A DNA stretch of 64,000 bases from contig JAJEKV010000024.1 in assembly GCA_021234155.1 (NCBI GenBank), positions 15,711,030 through 15,775,029 of the forward strand, in the 5' to 3' direction. The DNA comes from Isoetes taiwanensis (taxonomy: Eukaryota > Streptophyta > Lycopodiopsida > Isoetales > Isoetaceae). The notes beneath the pieces were generated by a model. The model did not search any database. It was not told the DNA's origin and saw only the letters and a program-made list of their open reading frames with translations. This document shows, one piece after another, positions 47,286 to 59,520 of this stretch (position 1 is its first letter; each line of letters starts with the position of its first letter). Both the position numbers and the translations under genes were made by a program.

Positions 47286-49080
47286 TATTTTTTATATACG
47301 AAGGTTAATGGTTTTTTAGGATTACAAATTCAATAGTCGCCCGATTGATACACGCCTAAAAAGACTCGGCGACCAACCCGCAGCCTTCATTTAAGCGTGT
47401 TGCCTGCGCATGCATCATCACAGTAGATATGCTACCGCTATAAATTGTTCATTATAAAACTGACGTTGTTCTCTGTGTCAAAATCTAGTTGTTCCAAGTT
47501 TACAATCCTTGAAGGTAACTTGACAATAGGCTTGTTGTCAATCATTGTTGCTGAGAGAAGAACAGGATAAAGCCTTAAAATTTGTGCAAGAACACAAGAA
47601 AAATCCCACACTTTTACCTTTTGTCCGCCGAAGCATTATAGTGTTTAATATGACTTGCAGCCGCTTGTCCCGACGTCCTAATGGCGGATTCTAGGTTTAG
47701 GTCGATGGCGGTGCGAAACATAGCGTTAATTAAAACATCCCGCAAAAAGGGATTTATTGATTATTGACTGATTGATCTGTCCATATCAATGCGGCTTCAT
47801 CAGGTCTTTCTGGAAGTAATCTTATCTCTAGATGTGAAAGAGAATGGTCATTTAGCGACGTGGGTTTGCGACGTCCCGAATTACCTCCTTCATCTAGACT
47901 CTTCGAAAACCGAATCATGGAAAAATGGTTTTTTTTGGGGGCTTTGAGAGCTTGCAAGAGCTTGAAAAATATTGTCCGAACTATATCGAAGAAACCAAAG
48001 AAGCACATATGGATACGCCAATACGGGGGAAGAAGGTTATGATCTAAAATCTCATCTTTGGGTATACAAGTAATTCTAATGGCACTATGGAAGTTGAAAG
48101 ATCAACATCAAGGTTGGAATCAAGAAGAATGCTTGAACTTGCAACTTTACCCGCCAAACGCCCGGATGATTTTGTGATATATGATGGTGGAGGAATTTAT
48201 GCTTCAATTGCACAAGTTCCATATGAAGCCAATTCCCATTGATGAGGATTTTGAAAAGCCGAGATACTATGTGGCTACACCTGTTGATGGCCTTGTTTCG
48301 AGATCCATACATGGAAAGTGGAATTGGAACATAGCTCGGCCGCTATGCCGATAGAAGAGTATCTAAACCGCCACCGTTACCTTGGAAGTCTTCAAAGCGA
48401 GCATGTCATGGTGCAAAGGAAAATGGGCTTCACCGAGCTTAGGGATCACAAGGCGGTTGAGCTTGCCGACATCGTTGGGGGTTCTTCACGAACACCCAAT
48501 ACCGAAAAAATGCAGACCTCTCTTCCGCTCCTACATGCCAAAATCGATCCTTTGGGGCGCTTTTTAACGCCATGCTCGGATTGTTTTCGCTTCATGACTC
48601 ATGAACTTGTTCCGCTTTGAGCGCCAAGATTTTTATGGGTTGTTCTTTGCATCGATTGTATGATCCGACAAATCACAAACATACAAAGCAGCAAAAAAAA
48701 TCATGCGCTTTTTTCGAGAAATCTCTTAACTGTCTTTTTTAATTTCTTCATTATGGCCATTCTGAGGTTGTGGAGGCTGTTGCCTTCTTGGACAAGTTTG
48801 TTCATCGAAAATCAAGAGAATTGTGGAGTTGGTTGAACCAAAATATTTTAATTGGTCATCTAGCAAAATGCTTTGGGAAGAAAATAAGTGTATTCTCTCG
48901 CAACATTCATTCTAGAACTTTCTACAACATTCTGGAATTTTCTAGAAGGATTCCTTAGGCTCACCCAAGATTCTCTTATATTTTAAAACTTTTTAAAACT
49001 TTCTAGAACATTCTAGAACTTTCGTATATGTGACGTATGTGACATATGTGTCGTAGAAGGTCGCATGTTCCAGAAAGGCA
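47286..49080 (+). pseudogene. Degraded unrecognised coding region
   Basis: Coding-like text appears in several plus frames: SLQELEKYCPNYIEETKEAH (about 47955), RPDDFVIYDGGGIYASIAQV (about 48160), KPIPIDEDFEKPRYYVATPV (about 48230), and EEYLNRHRYLGSLQSEHVMV with MGFTELRDHKAVELADIVGG (48355-48480). The order and strand suggest one old gene with several frameshifts. I recognise no family. The flanking CG-rich repeats at 47.2 and 49.03 kb suggest that the whole stretch may be one mobile element. Confidence 0.35.
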
Positions 49081-49086
49081 CCATCT

Positions 49087-49300
49087 TCATTGTGCCCTTA
49101 AGCCCCAGCAAGCACATGAACTTTTAGTGTGAGCATTTCTAATGGATTGAGCTTCATCCAGAATAATTCTAAACCACCTAATGTTCGACAGTGTGCCCCT
49201 TAGCCTGGGGGGCTGCTTCTTTTCATCCTCTTCAGATGGCTTTCTGTAATTCAGAACAAATGGTTCCATATGTAGTAAGCACAATGTCGTGCTTACAAAA
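49087..49300 (-). pseudogene. SNF2 helicase exon fragment (RAD5/HLTF-like)
   Basis: On the minus strand a first frame reads KHDIVLTTYGTICSELQK. A second frame reads NIRWFRIILDEAQSIRNAHT. In SNF2 ATPases of the RAD5/SMARCA3 type, a D-V-V-L-T-T-Y block is followed after a short insert by WFR-x-x-LDEAH-x-IRN, the Walker B motif; here it is DEAQ, which also occurs in the family. A frameshift separates the two parts. Such proteins remodel chromatin or act in DNA damage tolerance. Only this fragment is present, directly left of the tandem array. Confidence 0.7.
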
Positions 49301-49369
49301 TTCAACACAATTTATTCTTCTCTGATCTTCATGGTATATGTACACAGATAGCTTGACAGATGGTACTAC

Positions 49370-52300
49370 CCCCACTCCACGTCAAGTCACGGCGCAAGGT
49401 CCCGCCCGAATCTGACAAGGAGAGGGCCTCCAAAACGTAAACCCTGTGGGTTGCCAGGTTCTAGAAGGGTTTGCGTTTTGGGGGCCGAGACTTGGTCTGT
49501 TGCACTTGGGACCTGGCCGGGGAGCTGCAGCCGAGAATACGGAGCAAGGGGAACTGACGGAGCGGAGTTTGGGCCTGTCCTCCTCCCGATGTGGCAAGTA
49601 GAAGTCGGGGCTTTTTTAAAGTGGCAAGACATTCATAAATTCGCAATTAATGCATTGTACGAAAATAAATTCTGATTTTTTGCCAGCTGGAATCCTAATC
49701 CATTTCCAGCACACAGCCCAATTTTCTAAATTTTCGGAGAAGGTCTAGGTCAAAGGGTTAGCATTAGAACGGTCGGGGCAGCCCGTTGCAGGGCAACCGA
49801 GCTGGCACCCTTCCCCAAGTCAAACGAGGCCAGGACCTTGCAGCGATCCCTCACAAGAGGGGAGAGTCCGGACCCCAAGAGGCGGGATCCAAAAAAGTTC
49901 CCGAGGCAGCCCTTCCTGGCAGCGCTCCCCCGGGGGGCTGCACGCTAATGACCACCCTCCCGGAGCCCGGTTCCCCTATCCGACCGTTGGATCCTCCGTT
50001 CAGGGGCCCCTCTTCGGGAAGGCCCAAAAGATTCCAGATCGGTCCGGGAGAACTTGTCAAACCGCGGGGCGTCCTGAGGTCGGCCTTGTAGAAACCGCAG
50101 TGTCTTGTCGTTCGGGCACCGGGGAGGCTCCGGAATGGCAAATCGACCCTGCCAAATCGTCCGGAATGGCGAAATTACCCTAGGGAGCAAGTTACAAGGT
50201 CGGTTTTGCAAAAGAAAGAAACACTCACGCCTTCCACGACAGTATCCCGCATCCACATCCTAGGCCAATTGACTACGAGTGTGATGGAAGTGAGCTACTT
50301 TGGCGCTTCTTGGAGGTCGGGTGGTCTTCTGGCCACGGAACTTGGTTCCCAGGGCAACGTCGACGTTGTGAGTCCATTGGCAGAGTCAAATCGCGATTCC
50401 GGAGAGGGGAGGTCGCCCGTCCGTCCCCAGGGCCTTGGGGAGAGGAAATTCGGGGCAAGCAGCTTCCGGGGGGATTTTAGGGTCCGTGTGCTCAAGGCCA
50501 ACACCCCCACTCCACGCTCAAGTCACGCGCAAGGTCCCCCGAATCGACAAGGAGAGGGCCTCCAAAACGTAAACCCAGGGGGTTGCCAGGTTCTAGAAGG
50601 GTTTGCGTTTTGGGGGCCGAGACTTGGTCTCTTGCACTTGGGACCCGCCGAGAAGCCGCAGAGCCGAGAATATGGAGCAAGGGGAACCGACGGAGCGGAG
50701 TTTGGGCCTGTCCTCCTCCCGATGTGGCAAGTAGAAGTCGGGGGCTTTTGCAAAGGGTAAGACATTCATAAATTCGCAATTAATGCATTGTACGAAAATA
50801 AATTCTGATTTTTTTGCCACCGATTCCTAACCCATCTCCAAAGACACAGCCCAATTTTCAAATTTTCGAGAAGGTCTAGGTCAAAGGGTTAGCTAACGTC
50901 CAAAGGAATGGAGTTTGTGGGATCGTTGTACTTGGGGTTGACCTTGGCTCACACGACGTTATACTTGGTCTAAGATTGCATTGAGAATATAAGCATCATA
51001 ACTATTAGAATGAAGATAAATGATTACGTAAAAGCATCATAACTACTAGAATGAAGATAAATGATTACGTAAAAGCAAAAGACTAGTGCGGGTTGGGGAT
51101 TAGATTTGGTTGCTTGTGATGATGGTTGTGTTTCAAAGATCAAGGCATATGGATAGCGAGAATGCCCTTGTTCAACGGACCGCTCCCTAAAGCTATTTGA
51201 CATGGATGGCATAATTAACTTGTAATGAACTCAATTCGGGGCAAGCAACTTCCGGGGAGTTTAGGGTCCCAAAAGAAAGGCGCCAACACCCCCACTCCAT
51301 GTCAAGATACTGCAAGGTCCCACCAAATCGACAAGGAGAGGGCCTCCAAACGTAAACCCCGGTGACTTGCCGATTCTAGAAGGGTTTTTGTTTTGGGAGC
51401 CGAAGTTTGGTCTTCTGGCCACGTAACTTGGTCCCTAGGGCAACGCCGACGCTCGAGTCCATTGGCGAGTCAAATCGCAGCTCCGAGAGGGGAGGTCGCC
51501 TGGCCCATCCCCGTGGCCTTGGGGAGAGGAAATTCGGGGCAAGCAGCCCGGGATTTTAGGGTCCGGTGCTCAAGGCCAACACCCCCCCCACTCCACGCCA
51601 AGTCACAGCCAAGGGTCCCGCCTCGACCGACAAGGAGAGGGCCTCCAAAACGTAAACCCTGTGGGTTGCCAGGTTCTAGAAGGGTTTGCGTTTTGGGGGC
51701 CGAGACTTGGTCTGTTGCACTTGGGACCTGGCCGAGGAGCCACAGCCGAGAATACGGAGCAAGGGGAACTGACGGAGCGGAGTTTGGGCCTGTCCTCCTC
51801 CCGATGTGGCAAGTAGAAGTCGGGGGGCGCTTTTGCAGTGGCAAGACATTCATAAATTCGCAATTAATGCATTGTACGAAAATAAATTCTGATTTTTTGC
51901 CAGCTGGAATCCTAATCCATTTCCAGCACACAGCCCAATTTTCTAAATTTTCGGAGAAGGTCTAGGTCAAAGGGTTAGCATTAGAACGGTCGGGGCAGCC
52001 CGTTGCAGGGCAACCGAGCTGGCACCCTTCCCCAAGTCAAACGAGGCCGACCTTGCAGGGATCCCTCACAAGAGGGGAGAGTCCCACCCCAAGAGGCGGG
52101 ATCCAAAAGTTCCCGAGGCAGCCCTTCCCGCGCCGCCCCCCGGGCCGTGACGCTAATGACCACCCTCCCGGAGCCCGGTTCCCCTATCCGACCGCTGATC
52201 CTCCGCTCAGGGGCCCTCTTCGAGAAGGCCCAAAAGATTCCAGATCGGGTCCGGAGAACTTGTCAAACCGCTGGGCGCCCCGAGGTCGGCCTTGTAGAAA

Positions 52301-55300
52301 CCGGGCAGTTGTCTTGTCGCTCGGGCACCGGGAGGGCCCTAATGGCAAATCGACTGCCAAATCGTCCGAATGGCGAAATTACCCCAGGGAGCAAGTTACA
52401 AGGTCGGTTTTGCAAAAGAAAGAAACACTCACGCCTCCACGACAAGATCCCGCATCCACATCCTAGGCCAATTGACTACGAAAGTGTGATGGAAGTGAGC
52501 TACTTTGGCGCTTCTTGAGGTCGGGTGGTCTTCGCCACGGAACTTGGTCCCCGTGGCAACGCCGACGCTCGAAGTCTATTGGCAGAGTCAAATCGCGATT
52601 CCCAGAGGGAGGTCGCCCGTCCGGCCCCCGTGGCCTTGGGGAGAGGAAATTCGGGCAAGCAGCCCCGGGATTTAGGGTCCGTGGCTCAAGGCCAACACCC
52701 CCACTCCACGCCAAGTCACGCGCAAGGTCCCGCCTGACCGGACAAGGAGAGGGCCTCCAAAACGAAAAACCCGTGGGCTGCCGTGTTCTAGAAGGGTTTG
52801 GCGCTTTGGGGCCGAGACTTGGTCTGTTGCACTTGGGACCTGGCCGAGAAGCTGCAGCCGAGAATACGGAGCAAGGGGAACTGACGGAGCAGAGTTTGGG
52901 CCTGTCCTCCTCCCGATGTGGCAAGTAGAAGTCGGGGGCGCTTTGCAAAGGGCAAGACATTCATAAATTCGCAATTAATGCATTGTACGAAAATAAATTC
53001 TGATTTTTGCCAGCTGAATCCTAATCCATTTCCAAAGACACGTTCCAATTTTTCAAAATTTTCGGAGAAGGTCTAGGTCAAAGGGTTAGCATTAGAACGG
53101 GTCGGGCAGCCCGCTGCTTGGGCAACCGAGCCGGCACCCTTCCCCAAGTCAAACGAGGCCAGGACCTTGCAGGGATCCCTCACAAGAGGGGAGAGTCCCG
53201 ACCCCAAGAGGCGGGATCCAAAAAAGTTCCCGAGGCAGCTTCTTCCCGGCAAATCCCCCCCCCGGGTGCACGCTAATGACCACCCTCCCGGGCCCGGCCC
53301 CTATCCGACCGCTGATCCTCCGCTCAGGGCCCCTCTTCGAGAAGGCCCAAAAGATTCCAGATCGGTCCGAGAACTTGTCAAACCAAGGGCGCCCCGAGGC
53401 TCGGCCTTGTAGAAACCGGCAGTTGTCTTGTCGCTCGGGCACCGGGAGGCTCCTGAATGGCAAATCGACCCCGCCAAATCGTCCTAATGGCGAAATTACC
53501 CCAGGGAGCAAGTTACAAGGTCGGTTTTGCAAAAGAAAGAAACACTCACGCCCCACGACAAGATCCCGCATCCACATCCTAGGCCAATTGACTACGAGTG
53601 TGATGGAAGTGAGCTACTTTGGCGCTTCTTGAGGTCGGGTGGTCTTCTGGCCACGGAACTTGGTCCCCGTGGCAACGCCGACGCTCGAGTCTATTGGCGA
53701 GTCAAATCACGATTCCTTGAGAGGGGAGGTCGCCCGGCCCGGCCCCTGTGGCCTTGGGGAGAGGAAATTCGGGGCAAGCAGCTTCCGGGGATTTTAGGGT
53801 CCGTGCTCAAGGCCAACACCCCACTCCACGTCCAAGTCACGGGCGCAAGGTCCCGCCCGACCGACAAGGAGAGGGCCTCCAAAACGTAAACCCCGTGGGC
53901 TGCCGTGTTCTAGAAGGGTTTGCGCTTTGGGGGGCGAGACTTGGTCTGCTGCACTTGGGACCTGGGCCGAGAGAGCCGCAGCCGAGAATACGGAGCAAGG
54001 GGAACTGACGGAGCAGAGTTTTGGGCCTGTCCTCCTCCCGATGTGGCAAGTAGAAGTCGGGGCGCTTTGCGGGGGCAAGACATTCATAAATTCGCAATAA
54101 TGCATTGTACTTAAAATAAATTCTGATTTTTTTGCCACCTGGAATCCTAATCCATTTCCAAAGACACACGCCCAATTTTCAAAATTTCGAGAAGGTCTAG
54201 GTCAAAGGGTTAGCATTAGAACGGTCGGGCAGCCCGCTGGTGGCAACCGAGCCGCACCCTTCCCCAAGTCAAACGAGGCCAGACCTTGCAGGATCCCTCA
54301 CAAGAGGGGAGAGTCCTGACCCCAAGAGGCGGATCCAAAAAGTTCCCGAGGCAGCCCTTCCTCGGCAGCGCCCCTGGGCTGACGCTAATGACCACCCTCC
54401 CCGAGCCCGGTGCCCCTATCCGACCGCTGATCCTCCCGCTCAGGGCCCCTTCGAGAAGGCCCAAAAGATTCCAGATCGGTCCCGAGAACTTGTCAAACCG
54501 CTGGGCGCCCCGAGGTCGGCCTTGTAGAAACCGCAGTTGTCTTGTCGCTCGGGCACGGGAGGCTCCGAATGGCAAATCGACCCCCGCCAAATCGTCCCGA
54601 ATGGCGAAATTACCCTAGGGAGCAAGTTACAAGGTCGGTTTTGCAAAAGAAAGAAACACTCACGCCTCCACGACAAGATCCCCGCATCCACATCCTAGGC
54701 CAATTGACTACGAGTGTGATGGAAGTGAGCTACTTTGGCGCTTGAGGTCGGGTGGTCTTCTGCCACGAACTTGGTCCCTGTGGCAACGCCGACGCTCGAG
54801 TCCATTGGCGAGCCAAATCGCGATTCCGAGAGAGGGAGGTCGCCCGTCCGGCCCCGTGGCCTTGGGGAGAGGAAATTCGGGCAAGCAGCCTGGGGATTTT
54901 AGGGTCCGTGCTCAAGGCCAACACCCCCCACTCCACGCCAAGTCACGCGCAAGGTCCCGCCCGACCGACAAGGAGAGGGCCTCCAAAACGAAACCCCGTG
55001 GGCTGCCGTGTTCTAGAAGGGTTTGCGCTTTGGGGGCCGAGACTTGGTCTGCTGCACTTGGGACTCGCCGAAGAAGTCGCAGCCGAGAATACGGAGCAAG
55101 GGGAACTGACGGAACGGAGTTTGGGCCTGTCCTCCTCCCCGATGTGGCAAGTAGAAGTCGGGGGGCGCTAAAAGGGCAAGACATTCATAAATTCGCAATT
55201 AATGCATTGTACTAAAATAAATTCTGATTTTTGCCACTGATTCCTAACCCATCTCCAAAGACACGCCCCCAATTTTCAAATTTTCGGAGAAGGTCTAGGT

Positions 55301-57550
55301 CAAAGGGTTAAGATTAGAACGGCCGGGCAGCCCGCTGGGTGGCAACCGAGCCGCACCCTTCCCCAAGTCAAACGAGGCCAGGACCTTGCAAAATGTATCC
55401 CTCACAAGAGGGGAGAGTCCTGGACCCCAAGAGGCGGGATCCAAAAAGTTCCCGAGGCAGCCCTTCCTCGGCAGCGCCTCGGGGCCGCACGCTAATGACC
55501 ACCCTCCCGAGCCCGGGTTCCCTATCCCACCATTGGATCCTCCGCTCAGGCCCCTCTTCGAAGGCCCAAAAGATTCCGCATCGGGTCCGAGAACTTGTCA
55601 AACCAAGGGCGCCCCGAGGTCGGGCCTTGTAGAAACCGGGCAGTTGTCTTGTCGCTCGGGCACCGGGAGGTTCCGAATGGCAAATCGACCCCGCCAAATC
55701 GTCCCCGAATGGCGAAAATTACCCTAGGGAGCAAGTTACAAGGTCGGTTTTGCAAAAGAAAGAAAACACTCACGCCCACCACGACAAGATCCCGCATCCA
55801 CATCCTAGGCCAATTGACTACGAGTGTGATGGAAGTGAGCTACTTTGGCACTTCTTGGAGGTCGGGTGGTCTTCTCGCCACGGAACTTGGTCCCCGTGAG
55901 CAACGCCGACGCTCGAGTCCATTGGCAGAGTCAAATCGCATTCCGAGAGGGAGGTCACCCGGCCCGGCCCCGAGGGCCTTGGGGAGAGGAAATTCGGGGC
56001 AAGCAGCCTTCCGGGATTTTAGGGTCCGTGCTCGCCGCCAACACCCCCACTCCACGCCAAGTCACGGCGCAAGGTCCCGCCCGGACCGACAAGGAGAGGG
56101 CCTCCAAAACGTAAACCCCGTGGGCTGCCGTGTTCTAGAAGGGTTTGCGCTTTGGGGGCCGAGACTTGGTCTGCTGCACTTGGGACCTGCCGAGGAGCCG
56201 CAGCCGGTGAATACGGAGCAAGGGGAACTGACGGAGCGGAGTTTGGGCCTGTCCTCCTCCCGATGTGGCAAGTAGAAGTCGGGGAGCTTTGCAAAGGGCA
56301 AGACATTCATAAATTCCCGCAATTAATGCATTGTACGAAAAATAAATTCTGATTTTTGCCACCGGATTCCTAACCCATCTCCAAAGACACGGCCCAATTT
56401 TCAAATTTTCGGAGAAGGTCTAGGTCAAAGGGTTAGCATTAGAACGGAATCGGGGCAGCCCGCTGCGTGGCAACCGAAAGCCGGCACCCTTCCCCCAAGT
56501 CAAACGAGGCCGACCTTGCGGGGATCCCTCACAAGAGGGGAGAGTCCTGACCCCAAGAGGCGGATCCAAAAAACGCTTCCCGAGGCAGCCCTTCCCGCGC
56601 GCAAGCTCCCGGGGCCGCACGCTAATGACCACCCTCCCGAGCCCGGCCCTATCCGGTCGCTGATCCTCCATTCAGGGGCCCCTCTTCGAAGGCCCAAAAG
56701 ATTCCGGGGATCGTCCGAGAACTTGTCAAACCGCTGGGCGCCCCGGGTCGACCTTGTAAAACCGCAGTTGTCTTGTCGCTCGGGCACCGGGAGGCTCTAA
56801 TGGCAAATCAACCCCGCCAAATCGTCCGAATGGCTAAATTACCCTAGGGAGCAAGTTACAAGGTCGGTTTTGCAAAAGAAAGAAACACTCACGCCTTCCA
56901 CGACAAGATCCCGCATCCACATCCTAGGCCAATTGACTACGAAAGTGTGATGGAAGTGAGCTACTTTGGCGCTTCTTGAGGTCGGGTGGTCTTCTCGCCA
57001 CGGAACTTGGTTCCTGTGGCAACGCCGACGCTCGAGTCCATTGGCAGAGTCAAATCGCTGATTCCCGAGAGGGGAGGTCGCCTGGGCCCATCCCCTGTGG
57101 CCTTGGGGAGAGGAAATTCGGGCAAGCAGCCCGGGATTTTAGGGTCCGCGGCTCAAGGCCAACACCCCCACTCCACGCCAAGTCACGCCGCAAGGTCCCC
57201 CGACCGACAAGGAGAGGGCCTCCAAAACGTGAAACCCAGGTGGGTTGCCGTGTTCTAGAAGGGTTTGGCGCTTTGGGGGCGAGACTTGGGTCCGCTGCAC
57301 TTGGGACCTGGCCGAAGCCGCAGCCGAGAATACGGAGCAAGGGGAACCGACGGAGCGGAGTTTGGGCCTGTCCTCCTCCCCGATGTGGCAAGTAGAAGTC
57401 GGGGGCTTTTGCGCTGGCAAGACATTCATAAATTCGCAATTAATGCATTGTACGAAAATAAATTCTGATTTTTTGCCAGCTGGATTCCTAACCCATCTCC
57501 AGCACACAGCCCAATTTTCGAAATTTTCGGAGAAGGTCTAGGTCAAAGGG
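49370..57550. repeat. Tandem array of about 1.1-kb GC-rich units
   Basis: A marker, GAGAGGGCCTCCAAAACG, recurs with its CC at about 49430, 50562, 51645, 52757, 53879, 54983, 56104 and 57222, that is every 1080-1130 bases, with a partial one at 51346. Each unit has the same order: ACTCCACGCCAAGTCACG; TTCTAGAAGGGTTTGCG; GATGTGGCAAGTAGAAGTCG; an AT-rich block ATTCATAAATTCGCAATTAA; CACCCTTCCCCAAGTCAAAC; GCTAATGACCACCCTCCC; AGCAAGTTACAAGGTCGG; and GAAGTGAGCTACTTTGGCGC. Units differ mainly by indels of 1-6 bases in G/C runs. Open frames inside are by-products of high GC content; none is conserved in all units. About seven units are full, the first and the one near 51.3 kb are partial. Confidence 0.9.
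50880..51235. other. Non-array spacer within the array
   Basis: The array is interrupted by sequence also found at its right edge: GTCAAAGGAATGGAGTTTGT, GGGATCGTTGTACTTGGGGT, GCTATTTGACATGGATGGCA occur here and at 57560-57740. It also holds a 40-bp tandem duplication (AGCATCATAACTA-TAGAATG at about 50991 and 51032). Confidence 0.8.
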
Positions 57551-57905
57551 TTAGCTAAGGTCAAAGGAATGGAGTTTGTGGGATCGTTGTACTTGGGGTT
57601 GACCTTGGCTCGCTGGACGTTATACTTGGTCTAAGATTGCATTGGACGTAAACCCCGCGGACTTGCCGATTCTAGAAGGGTTTTGTTTTGGTTTTTCTGC
57701 TCCCTAAAGCTATTTGACATGGATGGCATAACTAACTTGTAATGAACTGGTTTTGTTTCTCAGAAACAATTGTACCTTGATGAAAGATTGCTTCATAGTT
57801 TCCAAGTGAAAAATTTTTTAATGTGTCCGCACCGCCTTGTTGCCCCCCTGGTCAAAGACTCGCCTTTTTTCGATGCACACTCTTTTAGTTATGCATTTTA
57901 TTGCA
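57551..57905. other. Right flank of the array
   Basis: It repeats the spacer seen at 50.9-51.2 kb, including a scrap of array-like sequence (ACGTAAACCCCGCGG, TTCTAGAAGGGTTTTG near 57645-57690). No gene. Confidence 0.7.
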
Positions 57906-58310
57906 TTTATGGTTTATAAATTCATAGTTAATGCATGGCATGGAATTAAATTATGGTTTTTGGTCAGCTGGCTTCCATGGTCATCACCAAAGATACAGAA
58001 AAATTTCCAAAATTTTCTGATAAGGTCCGCACAAAGCGTTGGGGTTAGAACGGTCCCGCAGCCTTGTTGGGCAAGCATGACTGGCACCCTTCCCCAAGTC
58101 AAACAAGGCGACTTTGAATGGCCACCTCAGTAGAGGGGAGAGTCCCGTCCCCAGGAGACGGACCCCAAAAATGTTCTCGAGGCACTGTCCCCGCACACCG
58201 CCTCGGGGATCAGATGCTAATGAACACCCTCCGGCTCGGTTCCCCTATATATCCGGCCGCTGAATCCTCCGCTTCAAGGATCCAGCCTCGACTGTTCAAA
58301 TAAGCCTAGG
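57906..58310. repeat. Diverged outlier unit of the array
   Basis: The same landmark order is present at lower identity: TTAATGCATGGCATGGAATT, GGGGTTAGAACGGTC, CACCCTTCCCCAAGTCAAAC, AGAGGGGAGAGTCCCGTCCC and GCTAATGAACACCCTCCGG. It keeps CCCCTATATATCC where array units have CCCCTATCC. It may represent an older form of the unit. Confidence 0.75.
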
Positions 58311-58374
58311 GACAAACTTTAATGAGCTTCACATTAAAAAAAAAAGATGCAAAAACAATAACGCCGCTATAACA

Positions 58375-58480
58375 AAATACGTCATGGACGCCGCGTCGAC
58401 GCAGATTTGAAATAACGTCGCGATGCGGCGACGTGGACGCCGCATGCGACGCCTGTAATATTTTGAAACCGCACGCGGCG
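58375..58480. repeat. CG-rich GACG/CGTC patch
   Basis: GGACGCCGCGTCGACGCAG and GCGATGCGGCGACGTGGACG resemble the CG-rich zone at 46.8-47.1 kb in composition and words. It may mark the end of an element extending to the right. Confidence 0.5.
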
Positions 58481-58619
58481 GCTTTTCCTAAACTTCTTTT
58501 TGCCCTACTTCTTCGAGGTTCTTGGGCGTCCATGGGCGCTAGTACCCCCGATCTACCTGCAAGCAACTATTCTAAGGTTAGTATATCATGTTTTTTAGAT
58601 TGAATAGGTTTTTTGGATT

Positions 58620-59385
58620 GAATGGTGCATGCCCAACCTTCCTCTTTTTTTGGTTTCCTTTCCTTCCTCTTCTTCTTTGTTCTTGATTTTTTTTCTTCCC
58701 ATTCTTCCATGCCTCGTTCATTCTTCCTCCTTCTTTCTTTCTCATGCTTCATTTCTTCCTCATTCTTCCTCATGCTTCATTTCTTCCTCCTTCTTCCATG
58801 CTTCATTCTTTCCTCATTCTTTCTTCCCATATTTCTTCTTTTCCTCATTTCTTTCTCATTCTTTCTTCCTCATTCTTTCTCATTTCTTTCTTCCTCATGC
58901 TTTCTCATTCTTTATTCCTCACTCTTTCTCATTCTTCCTCATTCTTTCTCATTTCTTGCTTTCTCATTTCTTTCTCATGCTTTCTCATTTCTTTCTCATT
59001 TCTTTCTCATGCTTTCTCATTTGTTTCTCATTTCCATTCTTTCTCATGCTTTCTCATTCCTCATTCTTTCCCCTCCCTTCCCTCATTTCTTTCTTCTCTT
59101 CCCTTCCTTATTCTTCATTTTTTTTCATTTCTTATTCTTCATTCTTTTTAATTTCATTTCTTCATTCTTCATTTGTTTCTTATTCTTCACATTTCTTTCC
59201 TCACTTTCCATTCGATCCTTTTCTTTCCCTTCCCTTATTTCTTCCTTCCATTCTATTCCCTTCCCTTCTCTTATTTCCTCTTATTTTTCTTCATTCTTTC
59301 TTGTTTCTTCTCTTATTTCTTCTCTATTCTATCCTTATTTCTTCTTCGATGTTTTTCTTCTTTGTTCTTATTCTTCTAATGCTTT
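58620..59385 (+). repeat. Polypyrimidine microsatellite tract
   Basis: About 760 bases that are almost all C and T on the plus strand, built from TTCTTCC, CATTCTTTCTCATTTC and TTTCTTCC words. Two plus frames stay open for more than 270 codons because stop codons need purines. They encode only Ser/Phe/Leu/His-rich low-complexity text and I do not regard them as genes. Confidence 0.9.
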
Positions 59386-59401
59386 GTTACTTCTGTTGCA
59401 G

Positions 59402-59454
59402 CTTTCTATTACGATTTGGACCCGACAGGATCTTGTACACGCGTCCTTATTTTG
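59402..59454 (+). other. Exon-like segment after the pyrimidine tract
   Basis: CTTCTGTTGCAG precedes and GGTAAGT follows a 53-base segment (reading FYYDLDPTGSC in one frame). The tract upstream would be an exceptionally long polypyrimidine stretch for this acceptor. No partner exon is known. Confidence 0.3.
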
Positions 59455-59520
59455 GTAAGTAGTTGATCGTGACTTGCATTTTATTTTTATAGTTTTAAGT
59501 AGGTTAAAAAAATTGATGGA

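Noticed and set aside
49786-57541. Many open frames of 100-230 codons on both strands in the array
   Set aside because: They recur with different frames and lengths in each unit and are destroyed by indels between units. High GC content explains them; no frame is kept in all units.
58622-59462. Two overlapping plus-strand open frames of more than 270 codons
   Set aside because: They come from a tract of almost pure C and T, where stop codons cannot occur. The proteins are low-complexity Ser/Phe/Leu/His text and both frames look alike.
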